Notes: generated by a model not told the origin, from the letters alone. A DNA stretch of 64,000 nt from Duganella sp. SG902 (GCF_013376005.1 NZ_JABMJK010000007.1:1-64000), one strand, 5' to 3'; shown: positions 1-9,267, counted from the first letter of the stretch. Made by a program: numbers and translations.

Positions 1-36
1 ACCGGCGCCCGCATCAGGCGCTGGGCATGAAAACAC

Positions 37-60
37 CCGCTAAGGCATTTGCATTAGCGG
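37..60 (-). terminator. Possible intrinsic terminator of the three-gene cassette
   Basis: Arms CCGCTAA and TTAGCGG (7 bp each) flank a partly self-complementary centre. Read on the minus strand the hairpin is followed by GTGTTTT, a short U-rich tail. It lies downstream of the minus-strand cassette ending at 229, so it could end that transcript. The U-tract is weak. The rest of 1-228 shows no gene. Confidence 0.35.
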
Positions 61-228
61 CTTGAGTTGAGCAGGAATCGCTGGGTCATTACAGAATAGC
101 TGCTTCGTTATAAACGCGTTCAGTGCCGAGATATCTGCGCCTTTCTATCTTGGCATGCCCGTCTAGAAAAGTCTAAGTTACCCAGTCGTTGATATGATTC
201 CGCGAATATGGCGTTTAGGTCCAGCCTG

Positions 229-939
229 TTATGCCGCTGCAGACCCGGCAGCGGTACCTGCGACAACGCCTGCTGCTGCTGCTGCTGCTGCTGCGGCAGC
301 AGCAGGGTTCCAGTACAGCTGAAAAGCGACGCTTCGAATATTTAGCATCCCTCCGCCAACGTGGATATGCTCGCATTCAATAGCAAATCCTTTACTGGTG
401 AGCGGAGAGCTGACTGAGTTTGCGTAGCCAATTTTGCTTTTATTAGCTTGGTCAAGATGTTGTGCCCACTTATTCACCACTTTAGGCGTGTCTGGACCGA
501 AGCTGTAAATCAGCAGCGCGGCCTCGTTCACATTCTGTTTACCCATACCGTAGCGATAAATTAGCTGTTCGTATCCCTTAGTGAGGTAGCTGTTATCGAC
601 CGAGTAAACGACTTTGCCCTCGCAAATCCACTCATAGTTTGCAAGCTGAACGGTGATATCGGCATGGCCGCCGTTATTCTTATCAAAATCAGCCGTATAT
701 CCCAACGCTCGGAAATGCCGCGCGACTGATGAGTTGAGAAGATCCTCACTGACTCCTTGGTAGCGATTGCGATCCCGCTCCAAATCACGGACGAAGGTGT
801 CTAGCTCGACGTAGACTGTTTCAATGAACTCAGAATACGTCATAGCCATAATTCGATGAGCGAATTGAGGCATTTGAGGGTTTAGTGCTTCTAGTTGTTT
901 GAGATCAGCAAGAGTCATGGTGGGTGGCAAGCGCATCAT
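229..939 (-). CDS. PD-(D/E)xK nuclease-like protein, third gene of a cassette
   Basis: The protein has 236 residues. A stretch around residues 91-112 reads GHADITV, then ICEGK, giving Asp94 followed by Glu107-x-Lys109. This is the spacing of the PD-(D/E)xK nuclease core, so I infer a restriction-endonuclease-like fold; no family name is recognised. The N-terminal half is helical and charged. The C-terminus ends in an alanine-rich tail encoded by a GCN microsatellite (about 265-305) that may vary in length. The start ATG overlaps the stop of the upstream gene (ATGA), which implies translational coupling. Within a coupled three-gene unit beside a mobile element, a role in defence against foreign DNA is plausible but unproven. 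Confidence 0.6.
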   Translation of the reverse strand: MMRLPPTMTLADLKQLEALNPQMPQFAHRIMAMTYSEFIETVYVELDTFVRDLERDRNRYQGVSEDLLNSSVARHFRALGYTADFDKNNGGHADITVQLANYEWICEGKVVYSVDNSYLTKGYEQLIYRYGMGKQNVNEAALLIYSFGPDTPKVVNKWAQHLDQANKSKIGYANSVSSPLTSKGFAIECEHIHVGGGMLNIRSVAFQLYWNPAAAAAAAAAAAGVVAGTAAGSAAA

Positions 940-1358
940 TTCTGGAGCACCGCCCTGCTGGCTTTGAAGTAGATGTGTATGTGCTGAGCACTATCAGGCA
1001 CATTCACTCCAGTGCGAGGATCTGAGAACAAACCAGTGCTCTTGTAATCAGCCTCTTCTTCTTCGTCCAAGATATATGCGAAATCATCCATCACATATTC
1101 GAACACCAACTCCAAGAGCTGGGTACGTTCACCAGTGATGTACGAAATTGTTCTGTAGAGTGTGCGGTGATCTTCTTCGCTATCTCTTAGTCCCGCGACT
1201 TTTTGGATCATCCCAAAGGACAAGTGGCAAACGTTCTCTGGTGTAGCGCCAATTAGGTAATCGAGGATCTTTGACACCGCAGGACGAACGGGATCACCTT
1301 CTTTAAAATCTTCGGAAGGAAACCTGCGAAACCGTTCAATTGTGACACTCTGACTCAT
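936..1358 (-). CDS. Hypothetical protein, middle gene of the cassette
   Basis: The protein has 140 residues and no recognised family. Residues about 40-90 are predicted helical and could form a winged-helix-like fold; this is weak inference. An acidic run (DEEEEAD) lies near residue 98. It overlaps the upstream gene (1355-1358) and the downstream nuclease-like gene (936-939) by ATGA junctions, so the three proteins are probably made together and may act as a complex. No catalytic motif is visible; it could be a sensor or adaptor for the nuclease. Confidence 0.55.
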   Translation of the reverse strand: MSQSVTIERFRRFPSEDFKEGDPVRPAVSKILDYLIGATPENVCHLSFGMIQKVAGLRDSEEDHRTLYRTISYITGERTQLLELVFEYVMDDFAYILDEEEEADYKSTGLFSDPRTGVNVPDSAQHIHIYFKASRAVLQK

Positions 1359-2428
1359 CTGAGCTTTCGCATCATCTCGATAAATTGTGATTCATTAATA
1401 CAATCTTCAACAATCGCGGTATTGATCGTTGGAGGGACAGAGCTCGTGTCCGCCGCTTTTCCAGGAATTGAAAGTAGTACCGTCGAAATACCGTTGTAGT
1501 ACGGATAAGCCTTGGTGATCGAAAATTTCTCGGTCAACGACGCGGTAAGGCTAGCTTGATGGCTTGGATCAGCCTTAAGGTCGCCGCCCAAACCGCGACG
1601 CATTTTGCCATTGTTGGTGGCGCCAGCGGCAGTGTTGTGTCCCAAAGACGACAAGCGCCCGTCACCGCCATTATACAACTGCTCGATCTTTGGGAAAAAA
1701 TTTGCGAGCTTGAAGGTCTTGCGTTGCCAGACCGAATTTACTTGGGATTGAGCCAGCGAGCGGAATACGTCTTTCAAGATAACTAATGTCCGGGTAGCGT
1801 CTGCGATCCGAGTCAACCGAGTAGCGTCGACACGGAATTCAATGCGCAGATTTGCGGGATCAATGAATATCGTGTCGATGCGTTGAAAAGCGGTCCGGCG
1901 ATATGCCACAACATGGTCGTATCCAGAGAACCGTTGCTGAGAAATCGAGTCAGTCATTCCAGATACAGCAAATTCCTCCTTGGACGTCTCATATCCTCGG
2001 CCGTAAAAATAGAGGGTAGCGGTCGTACGCGTTGCATTGGTTACGCACCTGACAAGTTGGGGATTGATCGACAGTCCGTCCATCTCTGTATCGTCGACCT
2101 GACGTGGAAACTTACTACCGCGCGCTTCAACATACTGCGGCACGTAAGAGTGTGCGACGAGAGCGTCGAGAAGCGGCTTGTCTGCCGGCTCGAATATAGC
2201 AAACTGTACGGCTTTATCACCCCAGTCCACATTGTCTTTATAGATACGCTCCAAAGTCTGTACTTGCGAGTGGATCTGCGCTGCGGGAAGAGTTTGATTG
2301 GAGAACTTGCTCTCCAGATTGATCATGTTGTTACTTTTAGGGAGCCCCCGATGCACCAGCGCCGACTTCAAAGTGGAAAATTTGGGCGAACGGCTCTTGA
2401 GCTGTTCCAAAGCAGTTTGAATTGTCAT
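1355..2428 (-). CDS. Hypothetical protein, first gene of the cassette
   Basis: The protein has 357 residues with no signal peptide or membrane segment. I recognise no domain. The N-terminal third has a helical, Gln/Lys-rich region (residues 1-65). The centre is a mixed alpha/beta region with aromatic strands such as TLYFYGRGYE. The C-terminus contains a glycine-rich stretch (residues 255-285), which may be a flexible loop. It opens the three-gene unit and overlaps the next gene by ATGA. Its size and position would suit a recognition or regulatory subunit for the downstream nuclease-like protein, but this rests on context only. Confidence 0.55.
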   Translation of the reverse strand: MTIQTALEQLKSRSPKFSTLKSALVHRGLPKSNNMINLESKFSNQTLPAAQIHSQVQTLERIYKDNVDWGDKAVQFAIFEPADKPLLDALVAHSYVPQYVEARGSKFPRQVDDTEMDGLSINPQLVRCVTNATRTTATLYFYGRGYETSKEEFAVSGMTDSISQQRFSGYDHVVAYRRTAFQRIDTIFIDPANLRIEFRVDATRLTRIADATRTLVILKDVFRSLAQSQVNSVWQRKTFKLANFFPKIEQLYNGGDGRLSSLGHNTAAGATNNGKMRRGLGGDLKADPSHQASLTASLTEKFSITKAYPYYNGISTVLLSIPGKAADTSSVPPTINTAIVEDCINESQFIEMMRKLR

Positions 2429-3245
2429 TTTTTATGCTTATGAGTCGCGAAGGTCCTCCCCACGGCTCCTAAAATCACCATTTACGATAGAGAAAGTTTT
2501 AGCCCGGCCAAGCAACGCAATTTCAGCTGCTTTACAGGACTAGCTACACCGGATTGCTGCTCTCGCCACACCAGTCAGTAGGCGGCTCGGAATATCTGGT
2601 CTACGACGCAAGATCCAATGCACCATATGCCACAAGGACTCGGGACTTGTGAAGAAAGCCGATATGAGAGACTACTGATTCGCGATGATGCTGTAAGGAT
2701 AGCATTTTGCATGGCGGGAAAATACACTCATTATCACAATAGCTTATTACTACCGCGAATTTATGACGGGAGACGACCGCCTAATCGAAAAGCCAGTTTA
2801 CTGCAAGAGCCGCAGCACAAATAGCTCATCGCAGATCTTGTGGATAGATCTTCCCATCGGAAGGAGGCCCAGATAGGACTCCCCCAGCACGCACTAAATG
2901 TCTGCAATGGGCCGTTAACGGCCTCCTGGCTCAGCCCATTCGTTGCGCAAGTGTTTGGAACCGGCTTCCGTCCCGCATCTGCAAGCTTCCTTCAACTTTG
3001 CGCATAGCCAAAGATGACGCTAAGCTCCGGTGACTACACCGTACGCATAGCCGTTTATCAGCCAGCGCAACGCAGTCTCCAGTTGACCTCGAAGCTGATG
3101 GACCGTGTGCTGCGTTTCCAGACTATCAGACCTAACAGAAAAAATGGGCACAGACTAGGCTGACGTTGAGCTTGTGGGTGTCGATCGGATTTTTTACTGA
3201 GGGTCCACGCACGGGGGCGGCACGTTGTCTCAGACCTGAAGGGCC
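2429..3245. other. Intergenic stretch, no supported gene
   Basis: About 0.8 kb separates the start of the three-gene cassette from the end of the RES toxin gene. The short open frames here have no credible ribosome site or recognisable product. The left part presumably carries the cassette promoter. I saw no repeats or RNA gene. Confidence 0.4.
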
Positions 3246-3863
3246 TTACGCCGCGACGATCCGGAAGGTCGTTGCGGCAGCTGCGAATCCCGGCGCGTCC
3301 GGCAGTGCCAAGGACAAAGGCTTGGCGCGTATGCGCGTGGCGGCGCGGTCGAACAGGACCACGGCGCGTTCGGTGTTCAGGTGGCGCGACATGTAAACGA
3401 AACCGTCGAACCGGAGCGGGTTCTGGTACACCGCGAGTGACCATTGCTGAGTGATGGGATACGATGCCGTCCCCGCCAGATCGGCATGTCCGGCCATGCG
3501 TTTCAAGGTGGCGCCGGTCAGGTCGAGCACGCGCAGCGCGCGACCGGTGAAGCGGTGCACATACCGCCGCGCCAATGCCGCCTGGCTGATGTGAAATACG
3601 CCATCGACGGGCAACTCGTCGTGCAGTACCGATTCCGCGATCGCTACGGCTAGCGAGAGGCCAAAGTAGCAGGTGCGGAATTCGGGCGCGCCGTTGCGGC
3701 AACCGGGGGCGTCAAAGCGGTTCGCGCCGGAGCTGCCGAAATAGGGTTCGTTGGCGGCATGGGGAGAGATCCGGTACAGGTGGCGCGCGGCCAGCGTTGT
3801 GACCGACAAGGTGTCGTCGGTCGCCAGCGCCGTTGGCGGTGGCCCCAGCGTCAGCGCAGTCAT
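3246..3863 (-). CDS. RES-domain toxin
   Basis: The protein has 205 residues and carries the features of the RES family: an early Arg in HLYRISP (about residue 31), a Glu in the AIAESVLHD segment (about 78), and a Ser in the QQWSLAVY segment near residue 145. RES toxins deplete cellular NAD+ (NADase or NAD+ phosphorylase activity, known from the family), stopping growth when the antitoxin is lost. The gene directly follows its presumed antitoxin with no gap (3864), the usual order for RES/Xre modules. It is expected to be repressed and neutralised by that partner. The family call is firm; which reaction it performs is not visible from sequence. Confidence 0.85.
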   Translation of the reverse strand: MTALTLGPPPTALATDDTLSVTTLAARHLYRISPHAANEPYFGSSGANRFDAPGCRNGAPEFRTCYFGLSLAVAIAESVLHDELPVDGVFHISQAALARRYVHRFTGRALRVLDLTGATLKRMAGHADLAGTASYPITQQWSLAVYQNPLRFDGFVYMSRHLNTERAVVLFDRAATRIRAKPLSLALPDAPGFAAAATTFRIVAA

Positions 3864-4571
3864 TCATCGCTCCACGAATCCGGCCGCTGTCACCAGTACC
3901 GCGTCGCGGGCCCCTTGCTGCAGGGCCTGCAGCGGCGTGAGGCCATTCAGCGATGCCTTGGGCGTGGTGAAGAACTGCCACTTGCTCGAAGGGGGAATGG
4001 CGCCCAAGGCTTTGGTTACCGCGTACAGATCGCGGCGTGACAACGCGCTGTCGGCATAGAACGACGGGTAGCACAGACGGTTGCCGCCGCCCTCCAGCGC
4101 GAACAGCCGGCCATCCTTGAGCGACTTGCTGATCGCCTGTGTGCTCATGTCCAGGCGTTCCGACAGTTCCTGCGCGGAGATCAGCTGGCCGGCCGCGAGC
4201 AATTGCACACGGCGTGCCTTTTCCTGCGCCGCCATCTCATGCATGAATGCCGCATTCTCGGATGGCTGTTTATTCAGCTGCTCGACGCCAGCCAGCTTGC
4301 CACCTCGGCGCAGGGCCGAGACCAGGCGGGACCGCGGCATGACAGGGATGTCGCCAACCGGCGGCAGCGGTGCACGTTTTTGCTTCGCCGTGCTCGCCTG
4401 CTGGGCGGTGGCGTAGTCGCGCAGCTTCACGATGATAAAACCGGCGCCGAGGTCGGCGGCCTGTTCGATATTGGCCGGCGCCAGTGCCGTGGCCCTGGCC
4501 GGCCGGGCATGTCGAGCGCCGGCCCCGGGAGATTCCGGACTGCGCTTCACGGCGGAATTTTTGCTGGTCAT
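3864..4571 (-). CDS. Xre/MbcA/ParS-like antitoxin of the RES toxin
   Basis: The protein has 235 residues. The N-terminal 100 are basic and Pro/Ala-rich. A helix-turn-helix is likely at about residues 128-160 (ISAQELSERLDMSTQAISKSL). The C-terminal 60 residues (ending near KWQFFTTPKASLNGLTPLQAL) resemble the toxin-binding domain of DUF2384-type antitoxins. It should bind the RES protein and, through the HTH, repress its own promoter; a tandem 9-bp repeat at 4628-4645 is the candidate operator. The start is set by a GGAGG just upstream. It is longer than a typical partner of about 150 residues because of the N-terminal extension. Confidence 0.75.
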   Translation of the reverse strand: MTSKNSAVKRSPESPGAGARHARPARATALAPANIEQAADLGAGFIIVKLRDYATAQQASTAKQKRAPLPPVGDIPVMPRSRLVSALRRGGKLAGVEQLNKQPSENAAFMHEMAAQEKARRVQLLAAGQLISAQELSERLDMSTQAISKSLKDGRLFALEGGGNRLCYPSFYADSALSRRDLYAVTKALGAIPPSSKWQFFTTPKASLNGLTPLQALQQGARDAVLVTAAGFVER

Positions 4572-4627
4572 GACTCCTCCAATGGCGAGATTTCATTGTA
4601 CGCCGATCGGATGTTTTATCAAACAAT

Positions 4628-4645
4628 TCAACTAAATCAACTAAA
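4628..4645. promoter_or_regulatory. Tandem 9-bp repeat, candidate antitoxin operator
   Basis: Two perfect head-to-tail copies of TCAACTAAA lie 57 bp upstream of the antitoxin start, within an AT-rich promoter-like segment. Position and perfection suggest the binding site for the HTH of the antitoxin. The rest of 4572-5002 holds no gene that I can support; it also provides the leader of the exported protein starting at 5003. Confidence 0.5.
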
Positions 4646-5002
4646 ACAACCTCGGGAAAAAAGAGGGCTTGCGCGGCGATGCACGGTGCCATGTTCTTTA
4701 GAAGCCGGGCATCGCCAGCGTCGTCGCGAGCCGTCCTGAGAGTGTCGTTATCGTGTCGGCGCATAAGATGCGCCTGCCAGTCAAGCCGCTCGGCGCTGGA
4801 AAATGCAGTTTGTTTGGCGCAGATCAAGCCAACGCTGGAAAAAGATGTCGCGTGACAATTCGCGTAGTTTGGCATTTTGGTGCACTGCTATCTTGCTGGA
4901 GGTGGCGCGCTTCACGCCGTCTACGGCCCGGAGGCTTCCCGTCTCATGGCGCTCCCCAACCCCGCTGTCTTTCTTGTGTGCCAACCATTAGGAGGTATCA
5001 CC

Positions 5003-6487
5003 ATGCTGCGTGTTTCCTTTGCCGGAGTGTTGTTGTCGACGCTCTTTGCTTCACCTGTGTACGCCCAACCCGATCAGATGCGTTCAACCGAGGAAAGCCT
5101 GGTTGGCGGCGGCCGGACGGTCATGCGGATGGCGGATGGCGCGCTGGTCGCGACCTTCGCCCGCGCCGCGGACAAGGGCCGCGAACTGGCGTTTGCGAGC
5201 TCGCGCGACAACGGCCAGTCCTGGCAGACCAGCACCGTCTTTTCCGCCGACCGTAGCGGCGTATTGCATACGGCGATCGACTCGAACTTCCAGGGTTCCT
5301 ATATCGCTTTCGTCAGCGCCAGCGGCAAGCAGAGCGTGGCCCGCGTCGCCTACACCACCGACCCGCTGGCGGCGCGCCCCGCGTTTGCCGTGTCCGGTGC
5401 ATTGATGCCGGCTGACACGGCGCCAGTGGATGGCTTCATTCAGGCATCGCGCGTCGGCTGGGGGGAGAAGGCCGACAAGAACGCCGAAACGGTGGCTTAT
5501 GGCTGGCAGGACGCGAAAAGCAAAAGCCTGTACGTCGGTATCTCCCCCGACGGCAAAAACTTTCCGGTGGCGCGCAAGGTGCTGGCCGATCCGCATGCGA
5601 CCTCCGGCCCCTCGGTGGGCATCCGCGGCAAGTATGTGATCGTGAGCTACCTCACCACTGATCCTGCGATCGCCCCCTCCGATCTGAAGGCCTCCGGCCG
5701 CAGCTACCAGGCGTGGATCGAGTCGCGTGATGGCGGGGCGAGCTGGAGCAAGCCGCAGCCTTTGTTCGGTCCGACCTCGGCAAGCTATCCGAGCATCGAC
5801 GTGACGACCGTCCGCCCCGGCCAGCCCGCAGATAGCGAGCAGGCGCGTTTGAGCGGCGGCACCAGCGGCCGGGTGGGCGGCATCCTGGTGTGGGAGACCA
5901 CCAAGGCCGGCGCCGATTCGGGCATCGTGTTCATCCTGAGTGAACTGAGTACCTCGCCGGCTTCGCAGCAGTACACCGGCGTGGTCAGTTTCCGCCCGCT
6001 GGCGCCCGGCGCCACCTGGACCCATAGTATCGCCGGACATAAGCTGGCGCGCGGCGATGTCAAGGCGATCGAGGCATACACGGCGGCGGCTGGTCGCCAG
6101 TTTGCGCTGCCCGACGCCACCACCCGGCAGTTTCAATACAGCGCGCTGGTGGACACGCCTGTGCGCAGCGCCAGTTACGTGGAAGTATCGAAATCCGGGA
6201 GCGCGCGCTTGACGGTCGCCACGTCCAAGGACACGGGTAAAAACTTTGACCAGTTGCGCAGTTTTTCCGCTGCCGAACTGCGGACGCTGGGATTGCGGGA
6301 CTTCGGCCCGGCGACCGTGTTCAAAGTGAGCCAATGCCTGTTCCAGGACCGCGATGGTCAAGTCTACGTGGACCTGCTGGCGTATGGTCCCCAGGGCGAG
6401 CTGCAGTATGCCCGCTTGCCGGTCGGGGCCAATGCGCAAGCGATCAAGGCGGCGGAAGCGAAGGCGCAACTTGTTGTCGCCAATTGA
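5003..6487 (+). CDS. Exported sialidase-like (BNR/Asp-box) protein
   Basis: The start at 5003 is chosen because an ideal GGAGG sits 7 bases upstream and a signal peptide follows at once (MLRVSFAGVLLSTLFASPVYA); the frame stays open further upstream without a better start. The mature protein of about 473 residues has Asp-boxes of the S-x-D-x-G-x-x-W type at about residues 67-74 (SSRDNGQSW) and about 242-250 (SRDGGASW), plus a degenerate third (TSKDTGKNF). This pattern marks six-bladed beta-propellers of the sialidase superfamily. Catalytic Arg-triad residues of true sialidases are not evident, so substrate and activity are open. It overlaps the di-haem protein gene downstream, suggesting a shared envelope function. 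Confidence 0.7.
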   Translation: MLRVSFAGVLLSTLFASPVYAQPDQMRSTEESLVGGGRTVMRMADGALVATFARAADKGRELAFASSRDNGQSWQTSTVFSADRSGVLHTAIDSNFQGSYIAFVSASGKQSVARVAYTTDPLAARPAFAVSGALMPADTAPVDGFIQASRVGWGEKADKNAETVAYGWQDAKSKSLYVGISPDGKNFPVARKVLADPHATSGPSVGIRGKYVIVSYLTTDPAIAPSDLKASGRSYQAWIESRDGGASWSKPQPLFGPTSASYPSIDVTTVRPGQPADSEQARLSGGTSGRVGGILVWETTKAGADSGIVFILSELSTSPASQQYTGVVSFRPLAPGATWTHSIAGHKLARGDVKAIEAYTAAAGRQFALPDATTRQFQYSALVDTPVRSASYVEVSKSGSARLTVATSKDTGKNFDQLRSFSAAELRTLGLRDFGPATVFKVSQCLFQDRDGQVYVDLLAYGPQGELQYARLPVGANAQAIKAAEAKAQLVVAN

Positions 6488-7814
6488 CGCCGGCCGGGGA
6501 CGGCGTACGACAGCCCGGCGGAACGCGGGTCCGGCGATCGCGCTCTGCCTGCTGGGCTTGTCGGCCGGACTGGCGTGGGAAGTGCTAGCGGCATCTGGCA
6601 CTTCGGAGCGCGGATGGCAGGAGGCGGTCGCCTTGGGCGGCAGCGCCACGGTCCATTCCTACGGTAGTCAGGCCTATACGCGCGCAGCGCCGTTTCTGAC
6701 GCTGGCGCAGCGCACGGAATTTTCGCGCGGAGCGGCGCTGTTCACCTTGCCGCGCGAGGACTACCAAGACATTCCCGTGCCCGGCCACCGGAACATCGTC
6801 CTTCACGGCCAATTCAATGCGCGCTCCTGCGCCGAATGCCATGTGCGGGATGGGCGCTCGCTGGCGCAGCCCGGTGCTGAGCCGGTGAGTCCCTTGGTGC
6901 TGCGGCTGAGCTCGGGAGATGGCGAAGAAAGCCGGCTGCGCCTGCAGGCCGACAGCCTGGCGCAAGCGCCGCGCGTCGCGCTGGTGTGGAGCGAGCAGAG
7001 CGGCCGCTATGCCGATGGGACGCTGTACATGCTGCGCGCACCGGTGCTCGCCATCGCGGATGCGCACGCCCCGGCGGCGAGCTTGCGCGCGGCGCCGTCG
7101 GTGTATGGACTGGGCTTGCTGGAGGCGGTCGACGATGCCACGTTACAGGCGCTGGCCGGCCGGCGTGTCTTTGCCGATCTGGGCATACACGGGCAGTTGC
7201 GCTGGCTCGAAGACGATCGCGGACAGCGCCGCATCGGGCGCTTCGGCTGGAAAGCCGACATGCCGGACTTGCGGTCCCAGGTCCGGGGCGCGCTGGACGA
7301 GGAGCTCGGCTTGGCGCTCCCTTCGGAGGCGCCATCCCAGACCGCGACGGTACAGGTGGTGGATGACTTGGTGGCGTATATGCGGCTGCTGGGTGTCGGC
7401 GCCCGCGCGCAGACGCGGGGGGCGGAGCTACAACGCGGGGCGGCCATGTTCGAGCGCATGCATTGCGTAGCCTGCCATGTGCCGGTATTGCGTACGGGGA
7501 CCAAGCATCCGGTGGCGGGTTTGCGACGTCAGCTGATTCATCCATACAGCGATCTGTTGCTGCACGATATGGGCATAGGATTGATGAACGATGCCAGCCC
7601 GATCGGCCGCCGCTGGCGCACGCCACCGCTGTGGGGGATCGGCTTGCAGTCGCAGGTTGCCGCGCAGGCTGGTTATTTGCACGATGGTCGGGCGCGGAAT
7701 CTGAGTGAGGCTATTTTATGGCATGGCGGTGAGGGGCAGGGCAGCCGCGATGCATTCGTGGCCGCCGAGGACGCGGAGCGGCGTGCGCTGCTAGCCTTTC
7801 TCGCCAGTCTCTAG
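6471..7814 (+). CDS. Di-haem oxidoreductase, DUF1111 family
   Basis: The only early ATG in frame lies deep inside the upstream gene, so I favour TTG at 6471 (or 6474), which places a positively charged n-region and hydrophobic segment (AIALCLLGLSAGLAW) at the N-terminus as a signal peptide. Two haem c motifs are visible: CAECH (Cys codon at 6828) and CVACH (Cys codon at 7464). The second is followed by the SDLLLHDMG and WRTPPLWG blocks typical of DUF1111 di-haem proteins, relatives of MauG/cytochrome c peroxidase. It should be a periplasmic redox enzyme. The start overlaps the sialidase-like gene by about 17 bp, so the two are co-translated. Function is unknown for most family members. Confidence 0.8.
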   Translation: MLSPIDAGRGRRTTARRNAGPAIALCLLGLSAGLAWEVLAASGTSERGWQEAVALGGSATVHSYGSQAYTRAAPFLTLAQRTEFSRGAALFTLPREDYQDIPVPGHRNIVLHGQFNARSCAECHVRDGRSLAQPGAEPVSPLVLRLSSGDGEESRLRLQADSLAQAPRVALVWSEQSGRYADGTLYMLRAPVLAIADAHAPAASLRAAPSVYGLGLLEAVDDATLQALAGRRVFADLGIHGQLRWLEDDRGQRRIGRFGWKADMPDLRSQVRGALDEELGLALPSEAPSQTATVQVVDDLVAYMRLLGVGARAQTRGAELQRGAAMFERMHCVACHVPVLRTGTKHPVAGLRRQLIHPYSDLLLHDMGIGLMNDASPIGRRWRTPPLWGIGLQSQVAAQAGYLHDGRARNLSEAILWHGGEGQGSRDAFVAAEDAERRALLAFLASL

Positions 7815-7990
7815 CGGGTGTCGATTGCCCGCCCCAAGTCGAGTGGCATGCGGAGATTGGAATATCGCTTGCCGCTCTGCGCGACAAATCGACGGTTACC
7901 TCGACGCGGGGCGCAACTTGCGCAGCGCAACGAAAGCCCTCCGCCCCGATGCATCGGCGCTGGCGCAGGGTGGTGGCGCAGAGAGTTGCA

Positions 7991-8419
7991 TCACAAGATT
8001 GGAGCAACCTCCCTTGAAGTCTGGTCGGGCTCGCAGAAGATGCCAGCGGGCAGCACCGTGCACGTGGCGATGCATTGGAAGTAGGCTAGAAGACCTGAGC
8101 TGGCGAGCGCCGCAGTTGCTTGACGGCCGTTGTCCGCTTCGGTAAGCATGATGTAGAGCGGTAGCGGCATGAGGAAAATGAAAAACGCACCGCAAGCGGT
8201 TGCCAGGCCATTCTGCGGACGCCTGCGAAACGCAAGCCAGACCGCGATGGCCATCGCGACGAGCTGACAACGCGCTCCCCAATCCATGTACCACGCGGGA
8301 TACAGTAGGTCAAACGCTTCAATGGTGGCGCCAATCGTAATGCCGAGTGGGGCCGCAAACACGAGGAGGGCCGTGGCGACGATATTGGCAACCTTTAAGC
8401 GTGCGCAGCTGTCGTTCAT
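7991..8419 (-). CDS. Hypothetical membrane protein
   Basis: The protein has 142 residues from the ATG at 8419; an upstream in-frame ATG at 8509 would add 30 residues of non-hydrophobic sequence. About four membrane segments are visible: one near the N-terminus (ANIVATALLVFAAPLGITIG), a second in ARCQLVAMAIAVWLAF, a third in CGAFFIFLMPLPLYIML, and a weaker one near the C-terminus. No family is recognised. It is convergent with the di-haem gene and stands alone. Confidence 0.5.
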   Translation of the reverse strand: MNDSCARLKVANIVATALLVFAAPLGITIGATIEAFDLLYPAWYMDWGARCQLVAMAIAVWLAFRRRPQNGLATACGAFFIFLMPLPLYIMLTEADNGRQATAALASSGLLAYFQCIATCTVLPAGIFCEPDQTSREVAPIL

Positions 8420-9267
8420 ATATTTCCAATCTTCGTTGTTGTCCGAAATGCCTCCGCAGCTCACGACCAGCTGGTCGACCGGGTCCTGGGGGCGCGAGGG
8501 GCGGGCCATCGGCCGGCAGGCAGGGTATTACGCGATGGTCAGCGGCCGTGGGGCAAACCTGACCATCGTCGGCGGCAGCTCGGAGTGTGTCTCCGTATGA
8601 CCGTTCAGCCGGTGTTCGACGGCTCGTTCATGACGCCCAGTCCGGAGTGGAATTGTTTCAAATTGCGCTCCTGGATATCCCTTTGCTTGGAGGGCACTGT
8701 TCGCCATTGTGCTGATTCCGCGTTCTTATCTCACGGCCTTCTCCGGTGCCCCCTGCGACGGCTGTATTGCTGTCGGGGTTGGTGGGTGCGATGCATTTTG
8801 AATTTGCTCTTCCGAGTTTGACCACAGCGCGGCGGCGCGGAAGGGGCTGGCGATATCCGCGCGGCACCTGATCGTTATACATGGCTGCGCAACAGGCTTT
8901 TTGATATGAATCAGAGGTGTGCTCGTGTTGACTTTCGTACTCAAAATCCGGGCCACCGCGATGGCGGCGTGGATACTTTCGATTTTCCGGAGTGCTGCGT
9001 CGTGTCGCTATTTCCAAACGGACCTCCGCAGGGTGCTTGGAGCGGAATATTGGCCATATGTGGTAGAGCAGCTGTTGTGTCGGCACGGCTGAGTTGTCTC
9101 CAGCTCGGTGATCGATCGCGGTGCGCTCATCTATTTCCTTGGCACGGCCAGAGATACTGTGATGGACACCTGTGTCGCGCGATGGCTGCCCTTGCCGAAT
9201 CGAGTGTTGCAACCTAATCTGATCTTTGGTGCGCGCATTGGCGCCAACAGGCAAAGGAACGGACATC
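8420..9267. other. Intergenic region at the probable left border of the conjugative element
   Basis: About 0.85 kb without a supportable gene lies between the membrane protein and the first serine recombinase. Serine integrases usually sit next to one attachment site, so this is where I would look for a left att core. I could not identify one by eye, and saw no tRNA gene or strong repeat. Confidence 0.35.

Noticed and set aside
2618-2824. 68-residue plus-strand frame
   Set aside because: No ribosome site, no family and random-looking composition.
5084-6649. 521-residue minus-strand frame opposite the sialidase-like gene
   Set aside because: Composition is Arg/Ala/Gly-rich with no ribosome site; the plus strand has a signal peptide, Asp-boxes and ideal Shine-Dalgarno sequence.
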